From positions 25,866,189-25,930,188 of the forward strand of contig NC_054534.1 in the NCBI RefSeq assembly GCF_017654505.1: a stretch of DNA of 64,000 nucleotides, written 5' to 3'. The notes below the pieces were generated by a model. The model had not been told where the DNA came from. It ran no database searches and saw only the letters and a program-made list of their open reading frames with translations. Shown piece by piece: positions 39,028 to 50,695 of this stretch. The translations under genes were made by a program, and so were the position numbers. This stretch comes from Polyodon spathula. Its lineage: Eukaryota > Chordata > Actinopteri > Acipenseriformes > Polyodontidae. Positions within the stretch are counted from its first letter, which is position 1, and each line of letters opens with the position of its first letter.

Positions 39028-39695
39028 TGTTTTCACAGACACACTTTATTGTCATTCAAGGGCTGCTTGCTCTATTTCTGATAATAATGATGGAAGTGGT
39101 ACAGCGGCGTGTATCACTCCTGTTTGTAATCCCACGGGTTTGACCCGCAACCAAAAAGTCCCGTCTTTTCTCACCCACACAAAACACAAACACAGTCACA
39201 GTTCCGACAGTGTGTGATTTTAGTGCTAGCGGTACAGAGACAGTTCCTGTAGTGGAAAAGGTGACTTGTGATATCTGGGTTTACGCTGGCCTGAGGCTGC
39301 AGCTCCGGATCGTGTTCAGTACTCTTTAGTGAGAAAACAAACAGCACAAGACACACAGTGTTCGTACACAGTCTGACAACACTCACGGCTTTCGGTCTCA
39401 ATAACACGGGCTCCTTCTAGGTCGTTTCGTATAACCATATGCAAAGGAACAGATTGCTGAACCTACGCCCCCCTATTTATACCCTCGCCCATGACCCCCC
39501 CCCCGGGTTAACAATCCTCAGATGCCACGCCGTCTACAGTCCCGGTCAGTGAGCTTGGGTGCCGTAGCTCCGCTCCCTTCCTAAATGGCCGACTTCTACC
39601 TACCCTACGGAATAAATTGTCTTGCCATTTGCTTAAGGTTACTCTGTTCCTTCTTTCTAGTGTCTAACACCAAGCGTCATTCAATCTCTGTCACA
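39028..39695 (-). mobile_element. LTR-like repeat (copy B), CpG-rich
   Basis: The repeat is bounded by TG...CA and ends in TGTCACA on the + strand, so the minus-strand copy begins TGTGACAG. Read on the minus strand, it has a TATA-like GGTATAAATAGGG (complement of 39471-39483) and an AATAAA near its end (complement of about 39044-39049), as expected of U3-R-U5. It shares GCAGCTCCGGATCGTGT, CAAAGGAACAGAT and a GATGGC(T)GACTTCYACCTA block with 46650-47230. No target duplication is visible. A tRNA-like A/B box pair on the + strand (39097-39147) leaves a SINE-like origin open. Confidence 0.45.
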
Positions 39696-41286
39696 AAGAT
39701 GCATGGAAGCTTGTCTGCATCTCTTGTGTGTTTTGAGTTCTGTCTCCCTTTACAATAGTAATTGGAAAGTGCTTATATTTAGTAAGTAGAATTTGGCATT
39801 TTTTGGGACTTCGCAGTGTATAGAAAACACTAAACATATTTGTAATACATTGAAACAAACAAAAATAAACGCTCATGCTTTTCTGTGTTATGTGTTTTTT
39901 TTTTCTTTCACACCAGTTAACTTTGAGACCTCAAAAGACCCCCTACTATATTAATTAACACTTGTTGTAGCTTGACACCTCCTCATGTCTCTTCTGGCAG
40001 TGTGACACTTTTCACATGTTTCTGACATGCAGAGTGTGTAGAATATAAAATAGGTGAAAAAATTAAATAAAACACATTCTCTTCATGTGTTTGTGTGAGT
40101 AACAGTATGTTACAGTTCTTCCTTGAATAAGTCTGCACTTTATACATAGAACCAGTTAGGAGGCCCCATTTGCCACATAATGCCATTCCACTAGCACATT
40201 CTCATAGACAGAACAGAACTAGCACAGTCTGATAACTGCAACCCCCAAATATACTTAGAAAGAGGAGCACTGTAATGCTGGTTGTCAAAGGAGAATTACT
40301 TTAAAATAATTGCTATAATATATTAGCCTTAGTAGAACACCTGCTAAATCAGTGATCAGTTATCTGTATAGTTAGAAGATTCACTAGACTGCACAGACCC
40401 ATTTTTATATTGCATTCCATATGAAGCATGTCAATTATTGGCTATCGTTACCTCTTCACGAGTGCTGTGGTCTACCAGGGGTTTGTCAGGGTAAATACGC
40501 TGGCACTGTAATGGATTCCTAAAAAGGGATTTGAAAGAAGGATGTTGTCTGCAGCTTTGCTGGTTTCAGTTCAGGACATCTATAATGTATTGTTACAGCC
40601 AGACTGTGCAACAGCACAGCATTCTGATCGATTCATTCCAGAGTTCTTTGGGAGATCTCTCCCTTGTATCATTAATAATCTCTGCTTTACTGCACAGGGG
40701 GACTCAAGGACATGCTGACAAATGTCAAGCGATTTCGAAGATAGACTGTTTTCAGGGGATAAATCTCAGCGAAGACTACAGGAAATAAATAAACCCTGTG
40801 TTACCAAGAAAAGAAAAAAAAAAACACCAGAAACATCACAGAACACAACTTGATATGTCTTAAGGGAGGAAACAACAAAGCATCTTTTTCATTTGTGTAG
40901 GAATTTCTGTTAACTTTTGGGACAATTTATATTTAATATAAAGCTATTTAACCTATAAAAGCCCATCTATATATAGCAAATACTAGGAAAATGTCTAGGG
41001 GTGGCTGTGATGACTCAATGCTTTCTTCCCATGCTGCACTGGATCCAAAGGTTTTGACATTGAAACCCAGTACAAATATCACAGCACCAAATTGTTGTTT
41101 TTCTGGAGGGAGGCTACAACCAGTTCGGACCAGTGAGATTTTAAAATACTGAGAAAGAAACCTAAACTAGTAAGCATTGTATTTTCTGACCACTGAGCTT
41201 GATCCATTTGTGGGTTTCTTGATATTATGCAATACAGATGAGGGAATTGGCCATGTTTTGTTAAAAAAAATTAATACATTAATACA

Positions 41287-41333
<47 letters not shown>

Positions 41334-42021
41334 TAATAATAATAATAATAATGTTATGGTACAGGGAATTGCTAATATGAAACAGAAATAGAAACCAACA
41401 AAAACATAAATACAAAAGTGTATGAAGAACACATTTTGAAAGCAGAAAAGGAATTCCCATTTGAAACAAGTTGTTAAATGATCTGGTTTTGAGAAAACAG
41501 GTGGAGGAGGGGTGGCAGACAAACTATTGATATCTTTTTTATTGTAGACTGCTGCAATAAGTGAATGGTGTGGCTTACAAATCACATTGAATGGAATCTG
41601 AGCTTCCCTTCAGATTGGGAACCCCCAGGTGATGAGAGATCCTGTTTCTCTCTAAAGGAACGGTTCCAAGAGAAGCTGCGCTCCACATAGAACATTGTAT
41701 GAAACATAACCCCTTTGAGCAGGGTATGCATGCAAATTGAGGCAATCATATTCTTATTAATCTCTATCCAATGCCCATGGCCTCTCTTAATATATCCTTA
41801 CTGAAGTGCTTCCCTTCTGTTCTCAAACTAAATTCCCACCTTTGATTGAAATCTTTGTTTATATACAATAACTCAAGCTATCAATGAAAGATGTGTGTCC
41901 TCAAAGAGAGCTCCCATTGTAATTAGGCCTGTGCCCATTTGCTACAACAATATACAAATACAGAAAAGTAGAAAACTGAAGATACAATGCAAATTCAATG
42001 ATTAAATGCGCAGTTCTTAGA
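39696..42021. other. Intronic DNA with an (ATA)n microsatellite
   Basis: Nothing is recognised besides the trinucleotide repeat at 41291-41352. Confidence 0.55.
41291..41352. repeat. (TAA)n microsatellite
   Basis: About 62 bp of TAA/ATA units with one interruption. The poly-Ile and poly-Tyr ORFs on the minus strand are artefacts. Confidence 0.97.
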
Positions 42022-42510
42022 TTACTGTGTTCGAGCAAATAAGTCTAGAGTGCGGGTTTGTTTGAAGCTTTGCTTTTTAGCTGCCATTGCTGTCAAAGAC
42101 CGGACAAGCAAAGGTCCGATTGTTTTTGGGTTGCTGTCATTCATAGTGTTCATTCCAATTCCAAAATCTGCTATTTTACGCCTCCAGGTGAAAGTATTGC
42201 CAAATATTTTTTCAATTGTAAGCACAACTGGCTTTCGCTTTCCTGTAGCATTTTTGCATCCCGTGGCGTTGCTGAAGAGCTCGATCATGGCGGCTATGTG
42301 ATGGACAGATACACGAGAGATTACTGTACTTGTTGCAGGGCTACCTCTTATCATTTTAAGATTGCTCTTGGGAGGCCTGCAACATCTAAGGATGCTAAGA
42401 GACAGAACTCGTGCAGTGATTAGCTCTGCAGCATGTATAAAGATATTGCTGCTACAAAAGAAGGCTAATGTGTAATTGATACTAATAGGTTTTAATTGGG
42501 ACATGACCAA
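42022..42510 (-). CDS. Unrecognised 162-codon ORF, antisense in intron
   Basis: This uninterrupted ATG-to-stop frame is longer than nearly all others in the non-exonic DNA, where most do not exceed about 110 codons. The inferred protein is basic, with no signal peptide, membrane segment or family motif that I recognise. Two shorter + strand frames overlap the same region (42050-42301 and 42058-42423), which is what a locally stop-poor stretch would give by chance. No splice sites, promoter or inverted repeats were identified around it. It could be a remnant of an unrecognised transposon gene or simply chance; I favour chance or remnant over a real gene. Confidence 0.15.
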   Translation of the reverse strand: MVMSQLKPISINYTLAFFCSSNIFIHAAELITARVLSLSILRCCRPPKSNLKMIRGSPATSTVISRVSVHHIAAMIELFSNATGCKNATGKRKPVVLTIEKIFGNTFTWRRKIADFGIGMNTMNDSNPKTIGPLLVRSLTAMAAKKQSFKQTRTLDLFARTQ

Positions 42511-44278
42511 ATATTCTAGTTGTATCTAAAACGGTTATATGCCATTTCCTGTTATGATGGCTAGATAACAGATCGTCTCAATAAGAAAAAACAGACTGGT
42601 AACCACACCCTAATATTTGAGCACCCCAGCTATTGTCTTATTAGTCTGTTTTCATTTGTGAGATTTTAAAATAATTAATTGAAAAAAAAAATGTTTCTCT
42701 TATGCAGTGATGGTGAATACTTGTGAAAGGATTGTATTAACAAACGGTTAATTACAAATGTACCATAAGTGCTCTGGAGAAACTTCTCTGAGAAGCAACT
42801 AAAGTACACACTAGGGTCCCGTCTAGGCATAATGTGTACACTGTATGCTCTGAGAGTCGCCACCAACAGCAGTTTTGTCCTGTAATTGCAGCTTCGCTGT
42901 TAATTCTGATGAATCTGCTATGAATCCAAACCATCTGCTCGACTACTAAGACACCAATATTCATCTAAATTATTGAAGGTTTCCCTTTTGTATTTCAATA
43001 TCACAGAGCATTATGTTAGAGACATATCAGAGACAATTAAAATAGCACCGCCGGTATAAACAGCTCCATGAATCTTCATGCGGTTGAAGCTCAACTGCAA
43101 TTTTCCAGAGAAATAGAGGTTCTGTGCTAAAGTACATTGATTCTGTCAATGATATATGTTCGAGTAGTTAATGAATGCTTTATTAAAATATTGTTTATGT
43201 TCAGGTATAAAAAGTGACCCTAGAAATGCTCAGCATGTCGCGATTTAATGCTCAAGGCAACCCCTTCATGAAAACTCAGTTCTTGTTGTATCATTTTTTC
43301 CTTTGTTGTTTTTTGTTATTTTAAAGTTTGGACAATTATACAATATCTGCCCACAAATGGAACAGGCCTAGGGCACCCAATCGAAACTGGATTCATTAGC
43401 ATAAGATTGAACCTGTTTAAAGGGTTAGATTAAATTAATCACATCCCCCCTGTCTGGCAAGAGGAATTAATGATTTTGGAGCAATTCAAAAATGAGCAGC
43501 TTGAGTGGAGTGTTCATTAAATTTGGAAGTTGTTCCAAATGCATCTGTTTTGTTGACTCCAGCCTAAGGGAGTATTGTCATTTTAAAGTACTGCTCAACC
43601 TAGACTATGGCATTTCATTTCCAGATGAATCTGTCTTGCATCTTGTTTTACAGAAGGGTGAGTCTGAGGTTCAACTGGGTAAAATGCATTGTGACCCCGG
43701 GACCATGAAGTAAAAGAGCAAGGTTACAAAAAACGGTCTTCCTGCTTCCAGCATAAACACAAAGTGCTTTTAGCTGGCAGTCCGTGACTGTGTAATGTTT
43801 GGTCCAACACTTTTTTCTTTTTAAAACGATTCATATCTTGAGACCATTCCCAATGTATTGCATCATTATATTTTTTTTATTGTTTTATTTATTTATTTAT
43901 TTATTTATTTTATTGGCACCATCATTTAAGTTTAAGTTTACCAAAAATGTAGAACTTCCTGTTCCAGCAGGAAAACTTAATTATATGTCTTCAAAAACAT
44001 GGAGAAAATGTAGAAGGAATCTGCAAAGGTCAGATTTAATTAAAGAGTCAATACTCCCAGTGCCTGAGTGGAGGAGGGTGCTGATGATTATCATTTAGTC
44101 AGACAGACAGATTTAAGCCAACTAATACATCTTAGGCATCTAAAGGGCACTGCAATTTAAAATATTCCTTTAGAGGATCTATTGAGAATGTGGTAGTAGC
44201 CAAAGTTCTGGCATTGTGACTGTAACTTTTGCAATGCTTATTTATGAACCTCCCCTGCTAGATAGAACTATTTTGCTC
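42511..44278. other. Intronic DNA, nothing recognised
   Basis: A (TTTA)n tract lies near 43884-43912. No exon or repeat boundary is seen. Confidence 0.55.
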
Positions 44279-44764
44279 TGTGACAAGGATGGCTTTGTGG
44301 TGTGATGTCAGACCTGGAAGAACACACAGCACTGAGAGTGAATGTGAATGTGCTGCTTGTGCGGTTTATTAATAAATAAACAAATAAAATGATTAAACAA
44401 AAGGCACGGTGGCCAAAACAGACTAACAATTGTAATTTATTATTTTTCTCTTTACCTCCCAAATCTCGTTCTTTCCTCACCAAGCACCCAACCCCCAGTG
44501 AGTGGTCCATGCATCTATACAGATGTGCATGGAATTCAATTGCTAATTAATCATTCATTTGAATCCCAGCATGTAAACTAATTTGTGCAATCCCCGTGGT
44601 CACATACTAATACACATTTTATCTGCACGTGAAGTGTTTGGCAATCCCTGTGCCAAAACATAGCCCAATTTATATCCCATACACCACTATATCCACACCA
44701 ACAATAACACACCACATACAACATAAAACACAAAAATATGCACAGGTTAGGGCACCATGCCACA
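44279..44764 (+). mobile_element. LTR-like repeat (copy C, sibling of 3473-4038)
   Basis: It starts TGTGACAAGGATGGCT and shares with copy A the block around TGATGTCAG and the CAAAAGGCACGGTGGCCAAA block. The A-rich tail with many ACATA/ACACA words also matches. The right end is set approximately, at CCACA near 44764. The two copies have diverged strongly and the target duplication is not convincing. Confidence 0.4.
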
Positions 44765-46649
44765 TGGCCCCACTCCAACACATGGAAATGTTAGGAAGAA
44801 CACTCAAGCTTCCCCATTTAAACATGTTTAATTCTTCTATGGAATGCCAGTTTCCATCCCAAATGAGGTGCCTATTTGTAATCATTTACTCAACGCTGAT
44901 TAAAATGTTTGCTGACTCGGAACTGAGGGTGCTTAGTTAAATGTGTGCTTGGGGGCAGGGGGAGGTTTGCTGTGGATATTGATTCTATGCAGGGTAAAAA
45001 ACATTAAGATCTCCACTTCTTGATAAGAGGATAAAAATAGGAGTTGCATTTGGGTTGTGAAGCTTGAATACTGGCTATCAAAGAAATAACACAATCATGA
45101 CACAGAAAATGCTCCAAAGGCTTGAGACATTGGCCCTACTTATGCCTGCCAGAGGGGCTCTTAATTGCCTGCTGTAAAGCTGCCACATGTGACAGCTGCT
45201 CAAAGTCAAGTGAAAGTCAGAGCAGGATTTCACCCCCTCCAAGCCGTTCAGTTTTCAGTGCAGCAATGCGCTAAGTCCCGAGCCTCTAAACAGTGAGGAA
45301 GAAAAGATCTGCAAAAAAAAAGTTCACTTGAAGAGAGCACTTCAGCTGCAGTACCTAAGCAGCTTGATGGAAATGCATCAACCCTCTTAAGGATTCCTCG
45401 CTTGCTGGGAATCAGAATTGAGTTGATGTCTCCTTCTGAAGAAGATTAAAGGCTTTCTTAAAGGTGTTCTATTGAGGATTAGGCATCTTCTGTTCACGTT
45501 TAAAACTAAGAAGTCATGTATTGAGTGAAAAAAACACCTTTTTCATATGAAGTGGTCTTTCTGTTATTTCATATTAGAGTATCCTGGGTTTTCATGGAGT
45601 TCTTACACAAATGCCTTTTTGAATAATGTACTGTACTTGAAACTATGTCTGCAAATTATGCATAGCTGTACTGTTTTAATAAATAAATAAATAAATAAAT
45701 AAACAGGAGGGGAAAAAATTGTTTGGAGGAATCTATGTGGATGTTCCGTGAAGATAAATATCACATTTTTGAATTTGTAATATTGATGTTGCTTCTACAT
45801 TTGAAAGAAACCAAAGAGAGAAACAACTTGAGCTTCCTAATTACTGGAGGGGGGGCTTTTGAACTGATAAGCCAATTTGCTTCAAAACCCATTTTGCATC
45901 AAATGTTACTCTGCTCTACACATTAACTTTTCAACCTGAAAAGGATGGGTCTGAGGAATCACTGCTGCCTTAAGTCTGATCTGATCTACTGGCTCAGTAA
46001 TGCTTGAGAATCTCAAATGTGTCTCTTCTGGTGCACTAATATACCCCAGTTTTATACAGAAAACAATCTTCCAGAAAATTAAGAGTTGCTTCAGTTTCAG
46101 AAGAGGTAAGTCATACATAGCATTACAACAGGCTGTATAGTGTAACAGTTGCGCTGTTCAAAGCAAGACAGGCGCCTAACTCAGACTTTGTGGCAAAGGA
46201 AGGAAGCTATCTCTTAATTGAACAGCTGATAATTCTGTAGATGTGTGAAAGCAAACAGCAGTATTTAGAACTCCTTGTAAGCCAGTTGGTAGAGCAGTCT
46301 GAACAGTGTGATTGTGGGCTGATTTATAAGCTGTCAAAACCATCCTCTGTTTCTAGATGTTTGAGCCAAAAGTCAGTCAAATCAAAGAACATGATTATCT
46401 ACTGTATGATCGCAATGCTATGCTTTGTTGTGCTCATATGGAAAATATGACTGTATACCAAAAATCACAAATAAGTAACATTTGAGTAATGGACTATATT
46501 GTTGACTGGAATATAATACACCACAGTATTTTTTTTTTTTTTTACCAGTGTTACATTTGTATGGTTAATTGGTTTTAATGGTATCACAGCACATCCTTTT
46601 AATGGGTAATTTGATAAGTGACTGTGACTGTGACAAACTGTAAATAATA
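44765..46649. other. Intronic DNA, nothing firmly recognised
   Basis: E-box words (CACATGTG and CAGCTG) occur close together at 45184-45200 and 45340. An (AAAT)n tract is at about 45680-45703. A weak tRNA A-box-like word lies at about 46276-46293 without a B box. Confidence 0.5.
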
Positions 46650-47230
46650 ATGAATGGTGGTACACAAGGCTGTGTACTACATAGTTTAACCAAGAGGTTC
46701 AGTACTGAAACAATAAACACAGTCTTTAATACACCCACAATATACAAACACAGTAACCAGTCCAAAGTGAGTACTGTAGTGCTCATGGTGCAAATACAAT
46801 TTATCGTGAAAGAAAGTGCAGTGTTGTCCATGTTTTGTGCTGGCCTGTAGCGACAGCTCCGGATCATGTAAGCCATCTAAATAACAAACAAGTACAATTA
46901 GACACGACAAAAACAAACAAAACACTCATGATTCACAATGCGGTACTCCTTTCAATTAGCATTAACCATAACAAAGGAACAGATCACTTTGCTACATCTT
47001 CTTTTATACTGTCAATCATGATCCATTGGTTAACGATCGCAACTGCTGCTCCTATCCGTGGCTGCCACATCGTTTCCCTTCCGAGTCGATGATTTAGTGT
47101 ACTGTAGCTCTGCACCCTTTTTAGATGGCTGACTTCCACCTAACCCTGTCTCGCTATTCAGTCCAGGACACTCTGTTCCCTTTACACAGCGCACAGGTCG
47201 GGAGGGATTCCCTATGCTAGTGATTCATAC
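46650..47230 (-). mobile_element. LTR-like repeat (copy D, sibling of 39028-39695)
   Basis: The repeat shares several ordered blocks with copy B: GCTGGCCTG(T/A) followed by CAGCTCCGGATC, then CAAAGGAACAGATC, then GATGGCTGACTTCCACCTA and ACTCTGTTCC. The blocks keep the same order and spacing, so common descent is clear, but divergence is large and the ends are approximate. Confidence 0.5.
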
Positions 47231-47439
47231 AATATTTCTACAGTAGATACAGTACCGGTGTTGTTCAAACTATAAACAACTTCTCAGTCTAACTTCCATT
47301 TCTGCCTCTCTCTTTTGGTACGACATCTAAACTGAAGAAAAGCTGCTCTGGCACTTTATAACATAGACATCTTATTCAGCATTCATTTTATAACTAAATA
47401 AATATTAGGCCTATTACGTGGTTATCTTTCCTAATGTGT

Positions 47440-47560
47440 TTACTTTTTTGAGAGGAGCTGCGGCTTTCTCTGGGAGACAAGACGAGGCGTCTCGGCTTCG
47501 CTTCAGCCTCGCTTCGGCAGCTGAACCTGGGGCGAGCCCATTCCCTCTTCCCCTCTCCCG
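47440..47560. other. Small CpG-rich patch in the intron
   Basis: At least nine CpGs occur within about 100 bp (for example GACGAGGCGTCTCGGCTTCG), in an intron that is otherwise CpG-poor. It sits directly downstream of an LTR-like repeat. It may be an unmethylated promoter-like island for a shorter transcript or just a younger repeat; the sequence does not decide. Confidence 0.35.
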
Positions 47561-47721
47561 ACCCGCTCTCCTTCTTGCACTTGGTTTATTTGTCTGGTGC
47601 TTAAACTAAACTCCTGACCGCCATTTAGTCAGACTATTTAGAGTTTAAAAACTGCTAATTCAAATGATTCACGGGTGGGAATGTTACCTTTTTTTTTTTT
47701 TTTTAAATATAGCGTTGATTA

Positions 47722-47821
47722 CACAGTGCCTCCCACCCCCTCCCTCATTTTATAAGGCTTTTCGGTTACAATGCTCATATTGTGCTCCTCCCCAGACCCG
47801 TGTTATAGCGAGGGAGCACTG
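47722..47821. mobile_element. Tiny pogo/Tigger-like MITE
   Basis: The complement of the right end reads CAGTGCTCCCTCGCTATAAC, like pogo/Tigger termini. The left end has CAGTGCCTCCCACC. TA lies just outside both ends (47720-47721 and 47822-47823). With only ~100 bp it has no coding capacity. The left boundary is off by two bases relative to the right, so the call is tentative. Confidence 0.4.
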
Positions 47822-47987
47822 TATATTGTTTTTTGCCTTCCCTCTCTAAGATGTGCTCTTGCTTAATCTGCCGGTGTAGAGGTGCCAGGGCTGACACTGA
47901 AAACCAAAACCAATAGAGAAAAAGTAAAAGCTGCCAATTAGTTCACACACTCAGGTTGCCAAGGAAACAATAATATCAAAGCATAAT

Positions 47988-49230
47988 GATTTCCATTACA
48001 TGAGAGTAGGTGTTAAAACTTCATGCTGATATTGGACTCGGCTCTCGCCAAGATAAGCACCAACTAAGACACGCTTCTTTTACTGTTAACTAATGTGATC
48101 TGCGTTTTCTTCCATCTGATGATGTAGATATCCTTCTGCCTGGTGTTAAATGGCTGAAGTGTAATGCTGGCTCCAGGGATCAGCCTATTTTGCCTCCCTG
48201 GTGCATCAGCACGCACAATCGTTGCAATGCTGGCACAGTGCAGCCTCCCTAGCGCATCATCATGCAACCGTCTGGACTCAGCTGACAAGGGTACTTCTCT
48301 GGGGTCTTCAAGGACACCTTCCATCCTTGGTGTTTCGTCAACTAGTCCACGACACCTTAAGAGGGCTCAGCATTGATTCTGGCATCCAGGATCACCCTCT
48401 GCTGTCTCCCACTCAGCTAAACCCAGCTTACTTACCTTCTTTTACATCATCGTTGTTTTATTTCTACTGTGCTTGACGTCCCCAACCAGAATCTTTTCAT
48501 CTCAACTAGAGCCAGTTGCTGCTTCAGATAAGTTCTTCACTATGCGTTGCTACTCTTGACCACTGAATCCGATGTCTCTGAGAAACCAAGTTGTGGAGTG
48601 TGCCAGAAATCCTCAACAACCAACCTCCACTGGGTAAACCTGGACTCTCCATCCTCACTGTTCCACTTCAGCAGCTAGCTGAGTTTACCAAAGTTTCTTT
48701 TTTTTGTATGCCTCATCTACAGCATCCTCCCATGGCACTGTTAAATCTACCAGGTGAAGGCCTGCTGATCCAGACCACAAGACAATATCAGGTCAAAACT
48801 TAGTGGTGGCAATTTCAGGTGGGAAAATAAGCCATTTTCTAACACCTACCAGCATTTTCCAGTCTCTAGCAGCTTCCAGTTGTCCTAGACAAGTTTTTTA
48901 ATACCTTTTTTTGGAGGTTGCTCCCCTGGACGGAGGAATGTTGTTCTTTGTGTGTCATATATTAGTGGCATTTGTGGCAACCTGTTGGTTATGCTGTGCT
49001 TGTCTTCCAATACTAAGGCCAAACATAGCAGTACCTGGTCATGACGCCAAGTAAACCGTCCTTGGCTAAGATTCATCTTACATCCTGTCAAAATGTGTCT
49101 TAGTGTAGCTGGAAATGAACAAAAAGGACACCACAGATCCTCTCCTACCCATAGCTTAAGGTTCAGGGGTGACGGGCGAATATCATATGTTGACCTAATG
49201 AGCAACAGAACCAACCTGCATGTTGAAGAT
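47988..49230 (-). mobile_element. RLE-type LINE (R2/R4/NeSL-like group), 3' part
   Basis: The minus strand encodes the C-terminal part of a non-LTR retrotransposon with a restriction-enzyme-like endonuclease. First comes a CCHC knuckle C-P-F-C-S-F-P-A-T-L-R-H-I-L-T-G-C inside the 48885-49214 frame. Further on, in another frame near 48690-48760, is the endonuclease block L-V-D-L-T-V-P-W-E-D. The 3' UTR follows, ending at about 47988 in the same terminus as the copy at 25742-26089. The copy is frameshifted and 5' truncated, so inactive. The exact clade cannot be set by eye. Confidence 0.8.
48885..49214 (-). pseudogene. LINE ORF fragment with CCHC knuckle
   Basis: This 109-codon frame carries the C-x2-C-x8-H-x4-C zinc-binding pattern and then Q-G-R-F-T-W-R-H-D-Q-V-L, a segment conserved before the endonuclease domain in RLE-type LINEs. 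The reading continues in other frames downstream, so the gene is broken. In an intact element this region recognises template RNA or target DNA next to the endonuclease. Confidence 0.8.
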
Positions 49231-50487
49231 GGTTCTGGTGTGTAGGAGTCTACCGTACTGTAATATTATTCAGCCAACCACGAAAGGAGGCGTGGTTTTC
49301 CTGGTGCTTACAGTATGTACAGTAAAATAACAGTCTGTTTTTTCTTTACAATGATTTAACACCTCAAGTCAGTGTTTATGTATTGTTTAATGAGCAGTTC
49401 CATAGCTCTTTAACAGGAGGAAATAAGTGATATGCCTAGTGCTCTTGAGGGAATGCGTTTGTAGGCGTTGCACATAAAGTTTTCTACAGTATATTAAAAG
49501 GCTGGAATGTAGATCCTATGCTTCCAGTTTAACAAAAAAATGGACAGTTTTCATTTTTTTACTGTCTCCTTTCAGTACCTCTTTATGGTGGTTATTATTG
49601 CAAATACTCAAACACTGTTTTTTCTTTTGTTTAGTTTTTTCGCCCAAGTTCAGGTGTTGCTTTTCAGTTCCATTTCCCTATCATAGACATATGCAATGTA
49701 GGCAAGACCAGCCAAAGTCTATTGATCTAATTTGGATCAAGTTTCCTTTTGTTTTAATTGGCAATGCACTTCTCAATTACATATACAGTATGTATGCCAA
49801 AATAAATCTGAACTTGTTGTGAAGATAAAAACAACCCTTAATTGTGCGGGAAGAAGCAATGAGAAAGATTGCAACATTTTAAACATGTCATTGGAATTTG
49901 AAGCTGCTTCCTCTTTCAGATCCTCAGATCAATGTGCTGTTTATGCTTTTTTTTCTTCATTATTGGCTTTTAATACACTGTAGTATTGCAGTGCTGCACA
50001 AAACAAATGTTGCAGCTAAAATAACTGTAATTTGAACAGGTCATGATTTTTAGTTCCATGCTTCATTTAGAGGCTGGATATTGTAATTCATTTTAATGTA
50101 AAATTCAATTTTCCTCTGAAAGGGAAAGACAAATGTCTGTTGTGAATGACTTTAAAAGGTCAATCTATAAACAAAGCCGAGGGGAGTCAGCTACTTAGAC
50201 AACCAAGGCAGCAAGACATTTTCCTCCCCATGTTATATACACACTGCAGATACAATAGCATGTGGATATTGCATTCTTATTCTTAATGTTAAATCCACAA
50301 TTTAAAAGTGTGGCAGCAGATACTTGTGGAGCAATATACTAAAAATGATCATTAATAATCTGACGAGATATTAAACTCGATTTAGATTAATAAGCCTCCT
50401 TACAAAGGAGCTGTCTCACAGGTAAATGCACAAAAGCATTTTTTTTTATTATTATTATTATTTTGTTTTCGGCATTCTTTTTAACAG
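49231..50487. other. Intronic DNA before the RhoGAP exon
   Basis: Nothing is recognised except the acceptor region TTTTTAACAG (50478-50487) for the next exon, preceded by a (TTA)n stretch. Confidence 0.6.
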
Positions 50488-50695
50488 GTATTTTTGGTCA
50501 GAAGCTGGAGGAAACAGTTCGATATGAGAGGAGATTTGGGAACAAGATGGCTCCCATGCTGGTGGAGCAGTGTGTGGATTTCATTCGACTGAGAGGGCTC
50601 AAGGAAGAGGGGCTCTTCAGGCTGCCTGGACAAGCCAACTTGGTCAAGGAATTACAGGATGCCTTTGACTGTGGGGAGAAGCCATCATTTGACAG
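50488..50695 (+). CDS. ARHGAP24: ARHGAP24 exon: start of RhoGAP domain
   Basis: This 208-bp exon has acceptor TTAACAG and donor CAG|GTAATA. It encodes I-F-G-Q-K-L-E through [10 protein letters not shown], the first third of the RhoGAP domain. It includes the catalytic arginine finger in G-L-F-R-L-P-G (Arg codon at 50619-50621), which is inserted into the active site of Rac to speed GTP hydrolysis. [12 protein letters not shown] is the conserved helix before it. The first two bases complete the Gly begun at 38143, and the last two (AG) start a Ser completed at 55430. All key residues are present, so the domain should be active. Confidence 0.97.
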
